Notes: a model not told the origin generated them from the sequence alone. Counted from the first letter of the stretch, positions 29,818-38,422 are shown. The stretch is 64,000 nucleotides of DNA from Microbacter sp. GSS18 (GCA_029319145.1 CP119753.1:1860001-1924000), one strand, 5' to 3'. A program made the numbers and translations.

Positions 29818-29956
29818 GGCGCGCCGGACCCGAACCTCGCGACGTGAGGGCGATCACGCCCAGGGGGATGTCGTGGCCGTGAGATGGCGAGGGGGTCGTG
29901 GGGATGCGCGTGTCGGAGACGGTGCGGTCGCTCGGGGCGACCCGGAACTGCTTCAC
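29807..29956 (-). CDS. Possible leaderless 49-residue upstream ORF
   Basis: A GTG at 29954-29956 opens a 49-codon frame that ends in a TGA overlapping the GT4 start by 11 bases. A TACGCT -10 box (29963-29968) ends exactly six bases before the GTG, the spacing seen at other probably leaderless genes of this window. About 43 of 49 third positions are G or C, as in real genes here, although high GC makes this weak evidence. The peptide has no recognisable domain, no signal and no membrane segment. It may be a leader peptide that couples translation to the glycosyltransferase. The rest of the gap to 30056 shows nothing else. Confidence 0.33.
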   Translation of the reverse strand: MKQFRVAPSDRTVSDTRIPTTPSPSHGHDIPLGVIALTSRGSGPARHGL

Positions 29957-29962
29957 CTTTCG

Positions 29963-29968
29963 AGCGTA
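29963..29968 (-). promoter_or_regulatory. -10 element upstream of the GT4 gene
   Basis: TACGCT on the minus strand, six bases before a GTG and about 150 bases before the GT4 ATG. It would start either a leaderless short ORF or a 140-base GT4 leader. Confidence 0.35.
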
Positions 29969-30056
29969 GCCTCCGCGGTGACGGAGCCGACCACGCGACA
30001 GGGCATCGCCGCACCGCTCATGGCCTGCCGTGCGTGACGAGCGGATCCCGGGTCGG

Positions 30057-31181
30057 TCAGGACGGCGCGCGGGCGCCGCCCGGCACGGACACGGCCTCGG
30101 ACCTCGAACGCGGATGCACGTGCGGCGGCTCGTCGGTCGCGGGGTCCAGCTCCGCGGCCGGGGTCGCGTCACGTGAGATCGACAGCGACGGATGCCGCGC
30201 GACGTCCGCTTCCGATACCTCTTTCGGATCGCGGACGCGTTCCGGCGCGTACTGCAGCAGCTTGAGGCGCTCGAGCGCGTCCTCGGTCAGCGTCCGGTTC
30301 GTGTGCAGCATGTCCGACAGGACCAGGAGCGCGACGCTGAGGAGGGACCCGACGAGCAGTGCGCTGCCGAGGATCAGGGACTGGATGTGGTCCCCCGCCG
30401 CACCCACCCACGTGAGCACGAGGAAGCGGCCGAACGGGATCATGGCGCCGATGAAGAACAGCGCGGCCAGCGTCAGGAACACCACGTGCGGCTTGAACAT
30501 GATGTAGCTGCGCATGATGGCCTGGCTCGAGCGGCCCATGTGCTCGAAGATGTTGCGGAACAGCCGCGACTCGCGCGTCTTGGGGTTCGTCTTGATCGGG
30601 ATGCTCGCGATGCGCAGACGCTTGTTGCCCGCCTGGATGATCGTCTCCATGCAGTAGCTGAACTGCGTGACGATGTTGAGGCGGATGAGCGATTCCCGCG
30701 AGTAGGCGCGGAATCCGCTGGCGGCGTCGGGGAGCCTGGTCTCGGCGGCGAAGTTGACCACCGCGCTCCCCACGCGCTGCATCAGACGCTTGAACGGGGA
30801 GAAGTGCTCGACGCTGCGCGTCTGCCGATCGCCGATGACGATGTCCGCATCGCCGCGCAGGATCGGGCTCACGAGATCGCCGATGCGCTCCTGCGGGTAC
30901 TGGTTGTCGCCGTCGGTGTTGACGACGATGTCGGCGCCGTGGGCCATCGCATAGTCGACGCCGTCACGGAAAGACCTGGCCAGACCCATGTTCCGATTGT
31001 GGAAGACGAAGTGGCGCACACCGAGCGCCCGCGCGACCTCGACCGTCCGGTCGGATGAGCCGTCGTCGACGACCAGGATGTGGATCTCGTCGACGCCGGG
31101 GATCTCGGTCGGGATCGTGGCCAGCACCGAGGGCAGGGTCAGCTCTTCGTTCAGGCAGGGGATCTGGATGAACAGGCGCAT
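30057..31181 (-). CDS. GT2 polyprenyl-phosphate glycosyltransferase, DPM1/GtrB-like
   Basis: A 374-residue membrane glycosyltransferase. Residues 1-230 form a GT2 domain with LFIQIPCLNEE, the VVDDGSSDRT strand, VNTDGDNQYP as the metal site and a DAASGFRAYSRE stretch typical of enzymes that load a sugar onto polyprenyl phosphate. Two membrane segments follow at about residues 243-270 and 280-302, then a soluble, poorly conserved tail. Such proteins make lipid-linked monosaccharides used by outside-facing transferases such as the 951-residue protein or the DUF6541-like protein. I take ATG 31181 (GAGAGAG site upstream) over the in-frame start at 31211, which adds only basic residues. Confidence 0.87.
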   Translation of the reverse strand: MRLFIQIPCLNEELTLPSVLATIPTEIPGVDEIHILVVDDGSSDRTVEVARALGVRHFVFHNRNMGLARSFRDGVDYAMAHGADIVVNTDGDNQYPQERIGDLVSPILRGDADIVIGDRQTRSVEHFSPFKRLMQRVGSAVVNFAAETRLPDAASGFRAYSRESLIRLNIVTQFSYCMETIIQAGNKRLRIASIPIKTNPKTRESRLFRNIFEHMGRSSQAIMRSYIMFKPHVVFLTLAALFFIGAMIPFGRFLVLTWVGAAGDHIQSLILGSALLVGSLLSVALLVLSDMLHTNRTLTEDALERLKLLQYAPERVRDPKEVSEADVARHPSLSISRDATPAAELDPATDEPPHVHPRSRSEAVSVPGGARAPS

Positions 31182-31325
31182 GGGCTCTCTCGCTCGGGAC
31201 CGCGGACGCACAACCTTCCTCGGGCACCGAGCGCCAGGTTCACGTGCCCGGGTGCCGTTGAGGGCATGCTACGCAGTCCTCCGGGACCTCGGCAACGACG
31301 GGGACGCGGACCATGTTCACTCCGG

Positions 31326-31331
31326 TAGCCT
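31326..31331 (+). promoter_or_regulatory. Possible -10 element for the GT4 gene at 31.4 kb
   Basis: TAGCCT lies 45 bases before ATG 31377. The 195-base divergent gap 31182-31376 shows no other clear element. Confidence 0.3.
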
Positions 31332-31376
31332 GACCGTGATGGCGAGACGGGCGCCGACCGGCAGATCGGATGACAG

Positions 31377-32579
31377 ATGAGCAGGCGCGACTCCGTTCTC
31401 GTGCTCACGTCGACGTACCCGCGTTGGCGCGGCGACTCCACCAGCCCGTTCGTCAAGGAGCTCACCGAGCAGGTGCAGCGGCGAGGCTACCCCGGGCATC
31501 AGTACGTCCTGGCCCCGCACAGCGCCGGCGCCCCGCGGACCGAGCAGGACGGGGACATCTCGATCACCCGCGTGCAGTACATGGTGCCCGCCTCGGCTCA
31601 GAACGTCTTCTACGACGGAGGCGCGGCCAACAAGTCCCGAGGCGGACTCTTCCTGATCGGCGCGGCGTCGTACATCGTCGCCCTGTTCGCGTGCGCGGTG
31701 TGGAAGATCCTCCGGTATCGCGACATCGGGATCATCCATGCCCACTGGATCGTGCCTCAGGGCCTGGTCGCCGTGGTCGCCGGGTGGCTCCTGCGCCGCA
31801 AGGTTCTCGTGACGGTCCACGGGGGCGACATCTTCACCGCCCGCGGGAAGTGGAGCGCGCGCCTCGCGCGCTTCGTGCTGGCGAAGGCCGACATCGTCGC
31901 CGTGAACAGCACGGTCACCGAGGCGGCCTGCCGCGCTCTGTGCGACCGGGAGTATCTGTTCGCGCCGATGGGCGTCGACATGGACGACTTCGCCTCGGCG
32001 CCCGCCCAAACCGGCGACCGATCGCGGAACATCGTCTTCGCGGGTCGGCTCAGCCCGGAGAAGGGCGTGGAGTTCCTCATCGAGGCGCTGAGGGCGCTCG
32101 ACGCGGAGACCTCGCTCACCATCCTCGGGGACGGTCCGCGCCGGGCGGCGCTGGTCCGGCTTGCGGCGGAGGCCGGAGTCGCGGACCGCGTGAGCTTCGA
32201 GGGCTGGGTGCCGCACGATGCGATGGCGCGGCACCTGCACTCGGCAACGGTCTTCGTGGCGCCGTCCATCACGTTGGCCAACGGCTGGCGAGAAGGCATG
32301 GGCGTGGTCTACCTCGAGGCGATCTTCTGCGGAGTCCCGGTCGTCACGACGCGCAGCACCGGGGCTCGGGACTTCATCGAGGAGGGCGTGACCGGCTACG
32401 TCGTCGAGGAACGCTCGGCGTCGGCGCTGGCGGACGCCGTGTCGAAGGTCTTCCGCGGCGGCACCGATGACGCCCGCATCGCCGCGCACGCCGCGCACCT
32501 TCGCCGCATCTACGGCTGGCCGGCATGCGCCGAGCGCTACGCGTCGGCGTACCGAGATCTGGCGCCCCATCGATCCTGA
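31377..32579 (+). CDS. GT4 glycosyltransferase
   Basis: A 400-residue GT-B retaining transferase. The N-terminal half has VLTSTYPRWRGDSTSPFVKE, and HAHWIVPQGL with TVHGGDIF, a pattern common in exopolysaccharide GT4 enzymes. The C-terminal donor site has FAGRLSPEKGVEFLIEA and the E-X7-E region GMGVVYLEAIFCGVPVV with the usual Glu residues. One amphipathic stretch near residue 95-112 may touch the membrane. Divergent from the DPM1-like gene, and 33 bases before the convergent sulfotransferase. Donor sugar unknown. Confidence 0.86.
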   Translation: MSRRDSVLVLTSTYPRWRGDSTSPFVKELTEQVQRRGYPGHQYVLAPHSAGAPRTEQDGDISITRVQYMVPASAQNVFYDGGAANKSRGGLFLIGAASYIVALFACAVWKILRYRDIGIIHAHWIVPQGLVAVVAGWLLRRKVLVTVHGGDIFTARGKWSARLARFVLAKADIVAVNSTVTEAACRALCDREYLFAPMGVDMDDFASAPAQTGDRSRNIVFAGRLSPEKGVEFLIEALRALDAETSLTILGDGPRRAALVRLAAEAGVADRVSFEGWVPHDAMARHLHSATVFVAPSITLANGWREGMGVVYLEAIFCGVPVVTTRSTGARDFIEEGVTGYVVEERSASALADAVSKVFRGGTDDARIAAHAAHLRRIYGWPACAERYASAYRDLAPHRS

Positions 32580-32612
32580 CGGCGCGACGCACGCACGCGC
32601 CGCGCCGACGGG

Positions 32613-33512
32613 TCAGCGAAGGCGGGAGACGTCCTCGCCGAGAAGCTCCTCGAGGGCTGCCAGACCCGGCGAGAACACGGCTTCGAGCTCGGCGCGGGTC
32701 TGCAGGTCGATCCGCGGCTTGTCGCCCTCGCTCAAGAGCCCGCCGCGAATGCGCCGCACGAGCGGGCGCGGCACGAACCGCAGCCCGGCGCGCGCCAGCG
32801 CATCGTTCGACAGGACCGCGGCGGCCAGGCGATTGCGTGGCTTGGAGTAGGCGTTCTGCGCGGTCGCGGGCTCGTAACCTTCGAGGGGCGCTCGATCGGC
32901 GCCGAGGAAGTCGAGCACCTTCCGCAGCACCGCCGTCGGCTCACGCAGCTCATCGAAGTACAGAACGAGGATCTGGTCCCGCCGGAAGTGGCGGAGGTAC
33001 GCGGACAGCTGCTCCGCGTACATCCCGTGCTCGATGAAGTCGTACGCGGGGTTGGTCGGAACGTCGTCGGAGCGGATGTCGTCGATCGTCGCCGCGAAGC
33101 TCTTCTGCGCCCCCCTTCTGCCGTACAGCAGATAGTGGGAGAACGCCCGGTCGACCGGGTCGCGCAGAATGGCGATCAGCTTCGCCTCCGGAGCCCGCGC
33201 GGCGATCCGCGGGGCGACATCGGGGTCGGCGAGATAGTACGAGCTGGCCTCCCCGCGCCAGCGCGCGCGTGCACCGTCGGTGAACAGGGCGAGGTAGTCG
33301 TCGGGCTCGGTCGTGGTCTGCAGGATCGCGCGCTCGAGGTCGGGCAGATCGAACCCCGAGAAGAAGTGCGGCTCCTTGACGGCGGACATGAACACATCCG
33401 GGTGGCGCATGTCCTGGAGCCACGTGTGCAGCGAGGTCGTGCCGGATCGTGGAGCTCCGAGGATGAACAGGTTCGGCCAGCGCGGATCTCCCTCGTGCTG
33501 TGGCGGCTGCAT
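32613..33512 (-). CDS. Sulfotransferase (carbohydrate type)
   Basis: A 299-residue PAPS-dependent sulfotransferase. The 5'-phosphosulfate loop is LGAPRSGTTSLHTWL (residues 19-32) and the 3'-phosphate site is AILRDPVDRAFSHYLL (114-129), with Arg117 and Ser125 in the expected places; KEPHFF follows the first motif as in heparan/NodH-type carbohydrate sulfotransferases. ATG 33512 has GGAGG nine bases upstream, whereas ATG 33521 has none in reach. With APS kinase, CysDN and CysQ 3-8 kb away it has a local PAPS supply. The likely acceptor is a glycan of this locus; it has no signal peptide or membrane segment, so it acts in the cytosol. Confidence 0.87.
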   Translation of the reverse strand: MQPPQHEGDPRWPNLFILGAPRSGTTSLHTWLQDMRHPDVFMSAVKEPHFFSGFDLPDLERAILQTTTEPDDYLALFTDGARARWRGEASSYYLADPDVAPRIAARAPEAKLIAILRDPVDRAFSHYLLYGRRGAQKSFAATIDDIRSDDVPTNPAYDFIEHGMYAEQLSAYLRHFRRDQILVLYFDELREPTAVLRKVLDFLGADRAPLEGYEPATAQNAYSKPRNRLAAAVLSNDALARAGLRFVPRPLVRRIRGGLLSEGDKPRIDLQTRAELEAVFSPGLAALEELLGEDVSRLR

Positions 33513-33580
33513 CGCGATCATCCTCCGTCTGGCGCTTCCCACCGCCCAGTCTGCCGCACCGGCCGAGGCGGACGCGTCGG

Positions 33581-33586
33581 TACACT
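33581..33586 (+). promoter_or_regulatory. Possible -10 element for the flippase-like gene
   Basis: TACACT lies 72 bases before ATG 33659 in the 146-base divergent gap. No -35 consensus and no strong ribosome site. Confidence 0.27.
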
Positions 33587-33658
33587 GTGACCACCCGCCG
33601 CGTTATCCGCTGCGCCCCGTCCCGCTCCCTCCGCACCGTGAGGACCTGCTGAAGCCAC

Positions 33659-34615
33659 ATGCGCAGTCGACGTCTCCGGACCGCCGTCAGCGCCGTCGTG
33701 GCCGCCGTGCTTCTGGGCGCCATCGCGTGGTACGTGTGGCAGAACTGGAGCCAGTTCAGTGAGATCCGCCTGACGCAGCCGTGGGCGCTGGGCGTTGCGG
33801 GAGTGTTCGTGCTCGCAAACGCCTACGCGATCGGATCCGTCACCCAGGCGGCCATCGCGCCGCACGGCGTGGATCTCGCCCGCAGCGAGCTGTTCGGCCT
33901 GGCGATCCTGACGCGGTTCACGAATCAGTTCCTGCCCAGCTACGTGGGGGCGACCATCCGGGCCACCTACCTCAAGCGGGCCCATGACGTCACCTACGCC
34001 AAGTTCTCCTCCAGCTTCCTGGTGAGCAACATCCTGCAGCTGGTGGTCACCGGCGTCCTGGCGGTGCTCGTCCTGCTGCTCATGGGCAGCGACATCAGCC
34101 TGCTGGGGAGCTTCGTCGTCGCCGGAGTCGCGGTCGCCGTCGTCACCGTCGTCATGGCGTTCTTCCCGGCGAAGCGGCTCGGCGAGCGGCTGGCAGCGAG
34201 CCGTCCGCGCGGCCGCCTGCGACGGCGGGTGGCGGACCGGCTGGCCGACGCGCTGACCGGCTATGCCGTCGTACGCGCAGAGCCGCGGACCTTCACCTCG
34301 TCCCTGCTGTGGATTCTCGTCGCGGTGACGACCAGCAGCGTCGTCTACATCTGCCTCTACGCCTCGCTCGGGCAGGCTCAGGACATCGCCGGCATCGTGT
34401 TCGTCGCGATCGTCGCCGGCTGGGGTGTCGTGCTGTCGCTGACACCGGCGGGCATCGGCGTGCGGGAGGGCATCATGATGATCTCGGCCGGCATCGTGGG
34501 CCTGCCGATCGCACCGACCGTGGTGGTCGCCCTCCTCATGCGCATCGTGACGATCGTCGCGACGGGCCTGCCGAGCCTATACTTCGGGCCCAGGATGATC
34601 CATCGGAAGGACTAG
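33659..34615 (+). CDS. Lysylphosphatidylglycerol synthase TM-domain / AglD-like flippase protein
   Basis: A 318-residue membrane protein with about eight hydrophobic segments and the conserved LTRFTNQFLPSYVGATIRA, then LVSNILQLVVTG and LTPAGIGVREG motifs of the UPF0104/LPG_synthase_TM family. It has only the membrane domain and no C-terminal aminoacyl-transferase, so it is not a lysyl-lipid synthase. Related stand-alone proteins are linked to lipid-sugar translocation. Its place between two sulfotransferase genes suggests a role in moving or handling a lipid-linked, perhaps sulfated, glycan. The start lacks a good ribosome site. Confidence 0.8.
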   Translation: MRSRRLRTAVSAVVAAVLLGAIAWYVWQNWSQFSEIRLTQPWALGVAGVFVLANAYAIGSVTQAAIAPHGVDLARSELFGLAILTRFTNQFLPSYVGATIRATYLKRAHDVTYAKFSSSFLVSNILQLVVTGVLAVLVLLLMGSDISLLGSFVVAGVAVAVVTVVMAFFPAKRLGERLAASRPRGRLRRRVADRLADALTGYAVVRAEPRTFTSSLLWILVAVTTSSVVYICLYASLGQAQDIAGIVFVAIVAGWGVVLSLTPAGIGVREGIMMISAGIVGLPIAPTVVVALLMRIVTIVATGLPSLYFGPRMIHRKD

Positions 34616-34643
34616 ACAGGGATGATCGCGAGGAGGGCACCGG

Positions 34644-35543
34644 ATGCCGAGAGATGAACTCGACTTCGTCGTGATCGGGGCGGCGAAATCCGGGACGACG
34701 AGCCTGTACGCCGCGATCTCGCAGCATCCGGGACTGTTCATCCCGAGCGAGAAGGAGGTGCCGTTCTTCAACGACCCCCGCTGGTACCGGCGAGGGTTCG
34801 ACGCCTACATGCGCACGTACTTCTCGGACGTACCCGACGGTCAGGCGATCGGAACGGTCACGCCGCAGTACATGCTCGACACCTCGGACGGCGCGGTCCG
34901 TCAGACGGCGCTGCGCATGAGCCGGCAGCTTCCGGGGGCACGGCTGGTCGTCATCCTCCGCAACCCCGTCGACCGCGCGTACTCGCACTACAAGATGCGG
35001 GTGCAGCGAGGGTACGAGCAGCGCTCCTTCGACGACGTCGTGGACCAGGCGATCGCGGCGGGCGATGGGCCGCGCGAGGGCGCCGCAGCCGATGAGCACC
35101 GCTACGTGTTCGGCAGCGAGTACGGCAGGATCATCGGCGAGTTCCTGAGGCACTATCCGCGCGAAGCGCTTCTGATCCTCACGACGAAGCAGCTGCGCGA
35201 TGACCCCGTCGCCGTCTCCCAGTCCGTCTTCGCCCACATCGGAGTCGACGACGACTTCGTGCCGGCGGACGCGGACAAGACCCATCGCGAAGGAGGCAGC
35301 GCCCCGAAGGTCCGCGTTCTCACGCCGGGATTCCTCTTCGGGATCCCCGGGGTGCAGTGGGTGTGGCGCAATGCCGTTCCCGCACGGTTCCGCAAGCGCG
35401 TCGAGTACCGTCTCAACCTCTGGAACATCAAGGCCGACGACCTGAGGCTCTCACCCGACGACCAGGCGTACCGTCGGCTCATGGACTACCTCGCCGACGA
35501 TCTCGCCGCACTCGATCGCATCGAGCCGGGCCTGGTGTTCTGA
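34644..35543 (+). CDS. Sulfotransferase (carbohydrate type)
   Basis: A second 299-residue PAPS-dependent sulfotransferase, 28 bases after the flippase-like gene and probably in one operon with it. The 5'-phosphosulfate loop is IGAAKSGTTSLYAAI (about residues 11-25) with KEVPFF after it, and the 3'-phosphate site is VILRNPVDRAYSHYKM (about 109-124). It differs enough from the first sulfotransferase that the two should have different acceptors or positions. No signal peptide. It ends three bases before the convergent APS kinase stop. Confidence 0.88.
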   Translation: MPRDELDFVVIGAAKSGTTSLYAAISQHPGLFIPSEKEVPFFNDPRWYRRGFDAYMRTYFSDVPDGQAIGTVTPQYMLDTSDGAVRQTALRMSRQLPGARLVVILRNPVDRAYSHYKMRVQRGYEQRSFDDVVDQAIAAGDGPREGAAADEHRYVFGSEYGRIIGEFLRHYPREALLILTTKQLRDDPVAVSQSVFAHIGVDDDFVPADADKTHREGGSAPKVRVLTPGFLFGIPGVQWVWRNAVPARFRKRVEYRLNLWNIKADDLRLSPDDQAYRRLMDYLADDLAALDRIEPGLVF

Positions 35544-35546
35544 TCC

Positions 35547-36665
35547 CTACGGCGTCGAGGCGATGACCTCGAGGATGCGGTTCACCGCCTCATCGGGCGG
35601 CACCACGCTCGCATCGATCGTGAGGTCCGCGTCCTCGGGCTCCTCGTAGGGGTCGCTGATGCCGGTGAACTGCGGGATCTCGCCGCGGCGCGCCTTGGCA
35701 TACAGGCCCTTGCGGTCCCGCTGCTCGCACACCTCGAGCGGCGTGGAGATGTGGACGAGGACGAACCGGCCGACGGCTTCGATGCGCTCCCTCATCTCGG
35801 CCCTCATGCCGACGTACGGCGCGATCGGAGCGCACACCGCGATGCCCCCGTGCCGGGCGACGAGGGCCGCCACCCAGCCGATGCGTCGGACGTTCATCTC
35901 GCGGTCCTCACGCGAGAACCCGAGACCCGACGAGAGGATCTGCCGCACCTCGTCGCCGTCCAGCAGGGTGGCCGTGCGGGCGTCGGCGCCCGGCAGCCGC
36001 TCGAACAGGCGCTTCGCGATCGTCGACTTGCCCGAGCCGGACAGTCCCGTCAGCAGCAGGACCAGGCCGTCGCCCTGCGCGCGCGGCGTGGTCCAGATCG
36101 TCACGTCGTCCGCGACGAGCGTTCGCGCCACGTGCCGCAGCGCATCGACCCATTCGTGCGCCGTCCGCGCGGTCTCGTCGGGCGCGGGCAGCACGACGAC
36201 ATCCCGCCCGGTCTGACGGGCCGACGAGACCGCGCGCGCGAGCGCCGCGGTGTCCCCCCGGTCGACCACGACCACGGCGGCGTCGGCGACCGCGTCATGC
36301 CAGCGCTCGTCGTCCACGGGCGGGACCTCGCCGGTCACGACGACCGCGCGGGCGCGCCGCGCGGTCGCGACCGTGGCGCGAAGCTCACGCTGATCACGGT
36401 GACCGAACGGCCGACCCGGCCGCACCGCTCCGATGGCGTGACCGACGGCATCCGTCCCCTCGACCTCGAGACTCGCGACGGCGGTCCCTTCCTCGTCCAC
36501 GAGATCGATCGTGGACCCCGGTTCCGCGGATTCTCCGTCCGGGAGGACCAGACGGGCGGCCGGCCGGTCCGGCCCCTCGTACCGGGGACCCGCGCCCCAG
36601 GCGCCGGCGAGCACGAGCTCCAACTCGTTGCGCTGGGACGTCGACAGCACGACGCTCCTCGACAT
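35547..36665 (-). CDS. cysC: Adenylylsulfate (APS) kinase with N-terminal extension
   Basis: A 372-residue protein that phosphorylates APS to PAPS with ATP. The kinase domain fills residues 200-372: Walker A GLSGSGKST (207-215), LLDGDEVRQ, the LGFSREDREMNVRRIGWVA helix and IPQFTGISDPYEEP before the end. The 200 residues before it resemble a worn ATP-sulfurylase N-terminal (PUA-like) region without the HXXH nucleotide motif, so the sulfurylase step must come from CysDN. Stand-alone APS kinases are about half this length. An AGGA site precedes ATG 36665. It supplies the sulfate donor for the two adjacent sulfotransferases. Confidence 0.92.
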   Translation of the reverse strand: MSRSVVLSTSQRNELELVLAGAWGAGPRYEGPDRPAARLVLPDGESAEPGSTIDLVDEEGTAVASLEVEGTDAVGHAIGAVRPGRPFGHRDQRELRATVATARRARAVVVTGEVPPVDDERWHDAVADAAVVVVDRGDTAALARAVSSARQTGRDVVVLPAPDETARTAHEWVDALRHVARTLVADDVTIWTTPRAQGDGLVLLLTGLSGSGKSTIAKRLFERLPGADARTATLLDGDEVRQILSSGLGFSREDREMNVRRIGWVAALVARHGGIAVCAPIAPYVGMRAEMRERIEAVGRFVLVHISTPLEVCEQRDRKGLYAKARRGEIPQFTGISDPYEEPEDADLTIDASVVPPDEAVNRILEVIASTP

Positions 36666-36773
36666 GCATCCTCCACTCGTGGGTGCGGGCCTCGGTCTCC
36701 CGCCGGTCCTGCGTGGCGCGCTGCCAGCGCGGACACGTCAACCCACGGTACCGGCGCGCGGGACCGCAGGCTG

Positions 36774-37715
36774 TCAGTCCCCCGCGGACTGCGACGCGCG
36801 CATGCGCAGCTCGGCGCGGTGCGTCGCGCGGAGCCCGTGACGCCTGCGTGCGAACGCCCACGCCACCGTGCCGAGGACGAGCGTGGCGACCGCCGCGACG
36901 AGAGTCCACGTGTTGCTCACGCCGAGGAGCTTCAGCCCCGCGACCACCAGCACGATCGCCAGGGCGCGGCGGACGATCCCCCCGGAGATGCGCGACGACA
37001 GCTGCGCGCCGAGGAAGGCGCCGGGGACGCTGCCGATGATGAGAGGCCACACGACCGCCCAGTCGACGTCGCCGTAGAGGAGATGGCCCGCGGCGGCGGC
37101 GATCACCAGCGGAACCGCCTGGACCAGATCCGTGCCCACGAGGCGGTTCGCCGAGAGCACCGGATACAGCGCCATGAGCGCGACGATGATGAGAGACCCC
37201 GAGCCGACCGACGTGAGCCCGACCATGAGTCCCCCGACGACTCCCACGATCACCGTCGGCACGACCCGCACGCGCACGTCGGACTCCGCCTCGCCGCGCG
37301 GCGCGATCTCGCCGCGCGCGATGCGCTGCCGCTCGACGAGCTGCAGATACGCGCGCGCGACCAGGCCGACGGCGGCGACGATCAGCACGACGCCGAGCGC
37401 GGTCTTCACGAACGCGTTCACGCCGGCGATCGGTCCGATCGCGCTGATGATGAGGGCCCCCGAGAACGCCGCCGGCACGGAGCCCACGACGAGCCACAGC
37501 ACGATCCGCCAGTGCACCGTGCCCCGTCGCATGTGGACGATCGAGCCGACCGGCTTCATCGCCGCGCTCGTGATGAGGTCGCTGGAGACCGCGGTCAGCG
37601 GCGGGATGCCGAAGAAGAGCACCAGGACGGGTGTCATCAGCGCACCGCCGCCCATGCCCGTGAGCCCCACCACGACGCCGATGCCCAGTGCGGCGATCGT
37701 CAGTCCCCAGTCCAC
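36774..37715 (-). CDS. TauE/SafE family sulfite or sulfur-compound permease
   Basis: A 313-residue membrane protein with eight hydrophobic segments and the two family repeats, GVVVGLTGMGGGALMTPVL near the N-terminus and GGLMVGLTSVGSGSLIIVAL in the second half. Members export or import sulfite, sulfonates and similar anions. Setting among PAPS and sulfotransferase genes suggests sulfate/sulfite handling. I use GTG 37715, which has GGGAAGG six bases upstream; an in-frame TTG at 37754 would overlap the putative control region. Separated from cysC by 108 bases without a recognisable gene. Confidence 0.88.
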   Translation of the reverse strand: MDWGLTIAALGIGVVVGLTGMGGGALMTPVLVLFFGIPPLTAVSSDLITSAAMKPVGSIVHMRRGTVHWRIVLWLVVGSVPAAFSGALIISAIGPIAGVNAFVKTALGVVLIVAAVGLVARAYLQLVERQRIARGEIAPRGEAESDVRVRVVPTVIVGVVGGLMVGLTSVGSGSLIIVALMALYPVLSANRLVGTDLVQAVPLVIAAAAGHLLYGDVDWAVVWPLIIGSVPGAFLGAQLSSRISGGIVRRALAIVLVVAGLKLLGVSNTWTLVAAVATLVLGTVAWAFARRRHGLRATHRAELRMRASQSAGD

Positions 37716-37736
37716 GCGAGCCTTCCCGATAATCCC

Positions 37737-37757
37737 GACCGATTTAGTCAGCAATTA
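37737..37757 (-). promoter_or_regulatory. Possible Rrf2-type operator and promoter of the permease gene
   Basis: A dyad GAC-N7-GTC (37737-37749) lies just downstream of a TAATTG -10-like box (minus strand, 37752-37757), in an AT-rich patch 22 bases before the permease start and next to an Rrf2 regulator gene. This is where a repressor site would be expected. Confidence 0.35.
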
Positions 37758-37799
37758 TGCACGGCGCGGTCCGGCGAGGCCAGAGGCCGTCACCTTTCG

Positions 37800-38261
37800 T
37801 TACGTCGGGTTCGCCCAGGCGCTGTCGTCGGCGGCGAGTTCGGCCACGTGGGGCGGCAGCTTCCCGGTGGCGACATCGGCGATGGAGGTCTCGTCCAGGA
37901 CCTTGCGGACGTTCGCGCGCAGCGCGACCCAGAGCCGGACGAGGGACGGCGCCTGCTCGCGATCATCGAGCTCCGAGGGTCGCGCGTCACGGACGTACAC
38001 GAGAGGTCCGTCGACGGCGCGGATGACGTCGGCGACGCTGACGAGATCCGGGTGGCGCGCCAGGCGATAGCCGCCGCCCGCTCCGCGCCGGCTCTCGACG
38101 ATCCCCCCGCGGCGGAGATCGACCAGAATCCCCTCCAGGAACGTCGCCGGGATGCCTTCCGCAGCGGCGACCGCCTCGGACGGCAGGAACCCCGCCTCGA
38201 ATCGGTCGGCGAGCACCACGGCCGCCCGCACCGCATAGTCGGCACGGGCGGAGATTCGCAT
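37800..38261 (-). CDS. Rrf2-family transcriptional regulator without cysteines
   Basis: A 153-residue Rrf2 protein. The winged-helix part reads MRISARADYAVRAAVVLA, then IPATFLEGILVDLRRGGIVESRRGAGGGYRLAR, the family's recognition helix and Gly-rich wing. The whole protein contains no Cys, so it cannot bind an iron-sulfur cluster as IscR and NsrR do; it is more like the CymR branch that controls sulfur assimilation by protein contact. The position between the TauE/SafE gene and divergent cysQDN supports control of sulfur genes. I start at ATG 38261 because GATAAT ends seven bases before it, which points to a leaderless message. Confidence 0.9.
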   Translation of the reverse strand: MRISARADYAVRAAVVLADRFEAGFLPSEAVAAAEGIPATFLEGILVDLRRGGIVESRRGAGGGYRLARHPDLVSVADVIRAVDGPLVYVRDARPSELDDREQAPSLVRLWVALRANVRKVLDETSIADVATGKLPPHVAELAADDSAWANPT

Positions 38262-38422
38262 GCCAGCGATTATCCCGCACGTGCGCGGCGGCCTCCGGAG
38301 CCACACGTGTCGTTTTCGCTGTGTGACGCACGCGCGCGGCGCGGCGCAGGCCCACCGCTATCATGGGTGCTCGTCGGCCCGGACACCCGCGGCCGACCCA
38401 CCCGAACAACAGCGGAGGACGC
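38262..38422. promoter_or_regulatory. Divergent control region between rrf2 and cysQDN
   Basis: Minus strand: GATAAT (38269-38274) seven bases before the rrf2 ATG. Plus strand: TATCAT (38359-38364), 58 bases before cysQ, whose GGAGG site is well placed. An 8-base palindrome ACACGTGT (38303-38310) lies between the two. The region is suited to joint control by the Rrf2 protein. Confidence 0.42.

Noticed and set aside
33659..34615. MprF-type lysyl-phosphatidylglycerol synthase
   Set aside because: Only the membrane domain is present; the aminoacyl-transferase domain is absent.
36717..36731. Hairpin CGCGCT-N3-AGCGCG between the permease and APS kinase genes
   Set aside because: Stem of six GC-rich bases with no T-run; such short hairpins are expected by chance at this base composition.
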